A stretch of DNA of 6,989 bases, from contig CALGKL010000180.1 of NCBI GenBank assembly GCA_937930495.1, positions 1-6,989 on the forward strand. The letters run 5' to 3'. Below the pieces are notes generated by a model. That model made no database searches, was not told where the DNA came from, and was given only the letters and a program-made list of their open reading frames with translations. A program made the position numbers and the translations under genes. This stretch comes from an uncultured Gloeocapsa sp. (GTDB lineage: Bacteria > Cyanobacteriota > Cyanobacteriia > Cyanobacteriales > Gloeocapsaceae). Positions 6,409-6,989 of the stretch are shown here, one piece after another (the first letter of the stretch is position 1; each line of letters begins with the position of its first letter).

Positions 6409-6447
6409 AACAGAAAAAGTAGAAGCGAAGGTTTCTCTTTTTCTGTT
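6409..6447 (+). terminator. Hairpin terminator after ppsA
   Basis: An 11-bp perfect inverted repeat, AACAGAAAAAG (6409-6419) with CTTTTTCTGTT (6437-6447), encloses a smaller AGAA/TTCT stem. It begins 12 bases after the ppsA stop codon. The 3' arm is T-rich and followed by TCCTGTTTC, not a clean T-run, so this is a plausible but non-canonical intrinsic terminator. Confidence 0.6.
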
Positions 6448-6464
6448 TCCTGTTTCAACAAAAA

Positions 6465-6470
6465 TATAAT
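6465..6470 (+). promoter_or_regulatory. Candidate -10 box for the RTX gene
   Basis: A perfect TATAAT lies between the ppsA hairpin and the RTX gene, 104 bases before its ATG. No good -35 is seen at 16-18 bases, and the local sequence is very AT-rich, so support is weak. Confidence 0.3.
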
Positions 6471-6560
6471 TAAACAATTCAGCACCACATCCTACAAGAT
6501 TCAGGGAATTTTTAATCAAAATAGGATTATCATGGTCAAGACGCAAATTAATCGTTAACT

Positions 6561-6565
6561 AAGGA
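6561..6565 (+). promoter_or_regulatory. Ribosome binding site of the RTX gene
   Basis: AAGGA lies 9 bases before the ATG at 6575-6577, a good spacing. It supports this ATG as the start and supports the gene being real although its end is outside the window. Confidence 0.6.
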
Positions 6566-6574
6566 AAATTAACC

Positions 6575-6989
6575 ATGGATAATTCTATAACTATTGACCA
6601 ACTAGGAGAGAGTCCTATTTTCAACGAGATTGTCAATATTGGTGAGGTTGAATTGACTAACGAAACAGTTAATGTTCTTGTGGGTAAAGGGGATAATGAT
6701 CTTCTAAGGGGTACAAATGCTCAAGATTCTCTTAAGGGTTTAAGGGGTAATGACACTATAAGAGGGTTTAAAGCAAATGATACCCTTGATGGAGGTAGGG
6801 GAAATGATTTAATGCGTGGGGGAAATGGTGATGATCTCTACTATGTAGATAGTCAAGAAGATATTCCCGTTGAAAAACTCGATAGTGGGACCGATAATAT
6901 TATCAGTTCTGTTGATTTGGTTATTGACAAACATATAGAAAATTTAACTCTATCGGGAAATGCTAACCTCAGGGGTAAAGGTAATAATC
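6575..6989 (+). CDS. RTX-type calcium-binding repeat protein, N-terminal part only
   Basis: The frame is open from ATG 6575 to the right edge (138 codons) without a stop, so the gene continues outside. The N-terminal 36 residues are acidic, with no signal peptide, as expected for proteins exported by type I secretion with a C-terminal signal. From residue 37 to 90 come six 9-residue units in exact register, each with Gly at position 1 and Asp at position 6; the last two fit the classic GGxGxDxLx calcium-binding form (GGRGNDLMR, GGNGDDLYY). Then follows the linker usual in cyanobacterial RTX proteins, YYVDSQEDIPVE...GTDNIISSVDLVI...IENLTLSGNANLRGKGN (residues 89-137), which normally leads into another repeat block. 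Such proteins are predicted to be secreted, with repeats folding into a beta-roll on binding Ca2+. Any enzymatic or adhesive domain would be further downstream, so the role is unknown. Confidence 0.88.
   Translation, partial: MDNSITIDQLGESPIFNEIVNIGEVELTNETVNVLVGKGDNDLLRGTNAQDSLKGLRGNDTIRGFKANDTLDGGRGNDLMRGGNGDDLYYVDSQEDIPVEKLDSGTDNIISSVDLVIDKHIENLTLSGNANLRGKGNN
6683..6844 (+). repeat. Six tandem 27-bp (9-residue) RTX repeats
   Basis: Six in-frame units of 27 bp encode 9 residues each (residues 37-90 of the RTX protein). Gly at position 1 and Asp at position 6 are present in all six; position 8 is hydrophobic or aromatic. The second Gly of the GG pair is present only in the last two units, so the first four are degenerate. 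The repeat is clear at protein level, while the DNA copies have diverged. Confidence 0.85.

Noticed and set aside
6443..6456. Tandem CTGTTTC x2 after ppsA
   Set aside because: Two copies of a 7-mer at the edge of the hairpin; too short to call a repeat array.
6304..6546. Minus-strand 80-codon frame over the ppsA 3' end and following hairpin
   Set aside because: It runs through the conserved C-terminus of ppsA and the inverted repeat, and shows no recognisable protein features.

Overview
The window looks like chromosomal DNA of a cyanobacterium. Five perfect copies of the octamer GCGATCGC (the HIP1 sequence over-represented in many cyanobacterial genomes) lie in 7 kb, where about 0.1 would be expected by chance. 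The DNA is AT-rich, the intergenic stretches are A/T-dominated, and the tRNA gene does not encode its 3' CCA. I cannot name the genus from sequence alone.

Layout. Positions 1-3386 form a block read leftward. In transcription order it holds lipA (lipoyl synthase), a secreted M23/LytM-type peptidase, a GTPase with a C-terminal membrane-associated DUF697-like region, and the N-terminal end of an ABC exporter half-transporter cut by the left edge. Positions 3435-6989 are read rightward: a tRNA-Pro(CGG) gene with its own extended -10 promoter and a terminator-like hairpin, a 389-bp gene-free stretch that looks like the promoter and long leader of the next gene, ppsA (phosphoenolpyruvate synthase, complete, 832 aa), a strong hairpin, and the first 138 codons of an RTX (calcium-binding nonapeptide repeat) protein cut by the right edge. 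The RTX gene was recovered by direct translation.

Function. lipA and ppsA are core-metabolism genes: lipoate for 2-oxoacid dehydrogenases and glycine cleavage, and pyruvate to PEP. The M23 peptidase is predicted to act on peptidoglycan outside the cytoplasmic membrane, and the GTPase and ABC exporter are predicted at the membrane. Nothing ties them into one pathway except a shared strand and short gaps. The tRNA and lipA are divergently transcribed from a 48-bp interval.

I see no CRISPR array, insertion sequence, integrase, att site or toxin-antitoxin pair, and no convincing new multi-gene system. The parts most worth a second look are the ppsA upstream region (long leader, 8-bp inverted repeat across the predicted promoter, 7-codon mini-ORF on a small hairpin), the GTPase with its non-canonical G4 motif, and the RTX protein whose repeats begin only 36 residues from the start and are degenerate at first.
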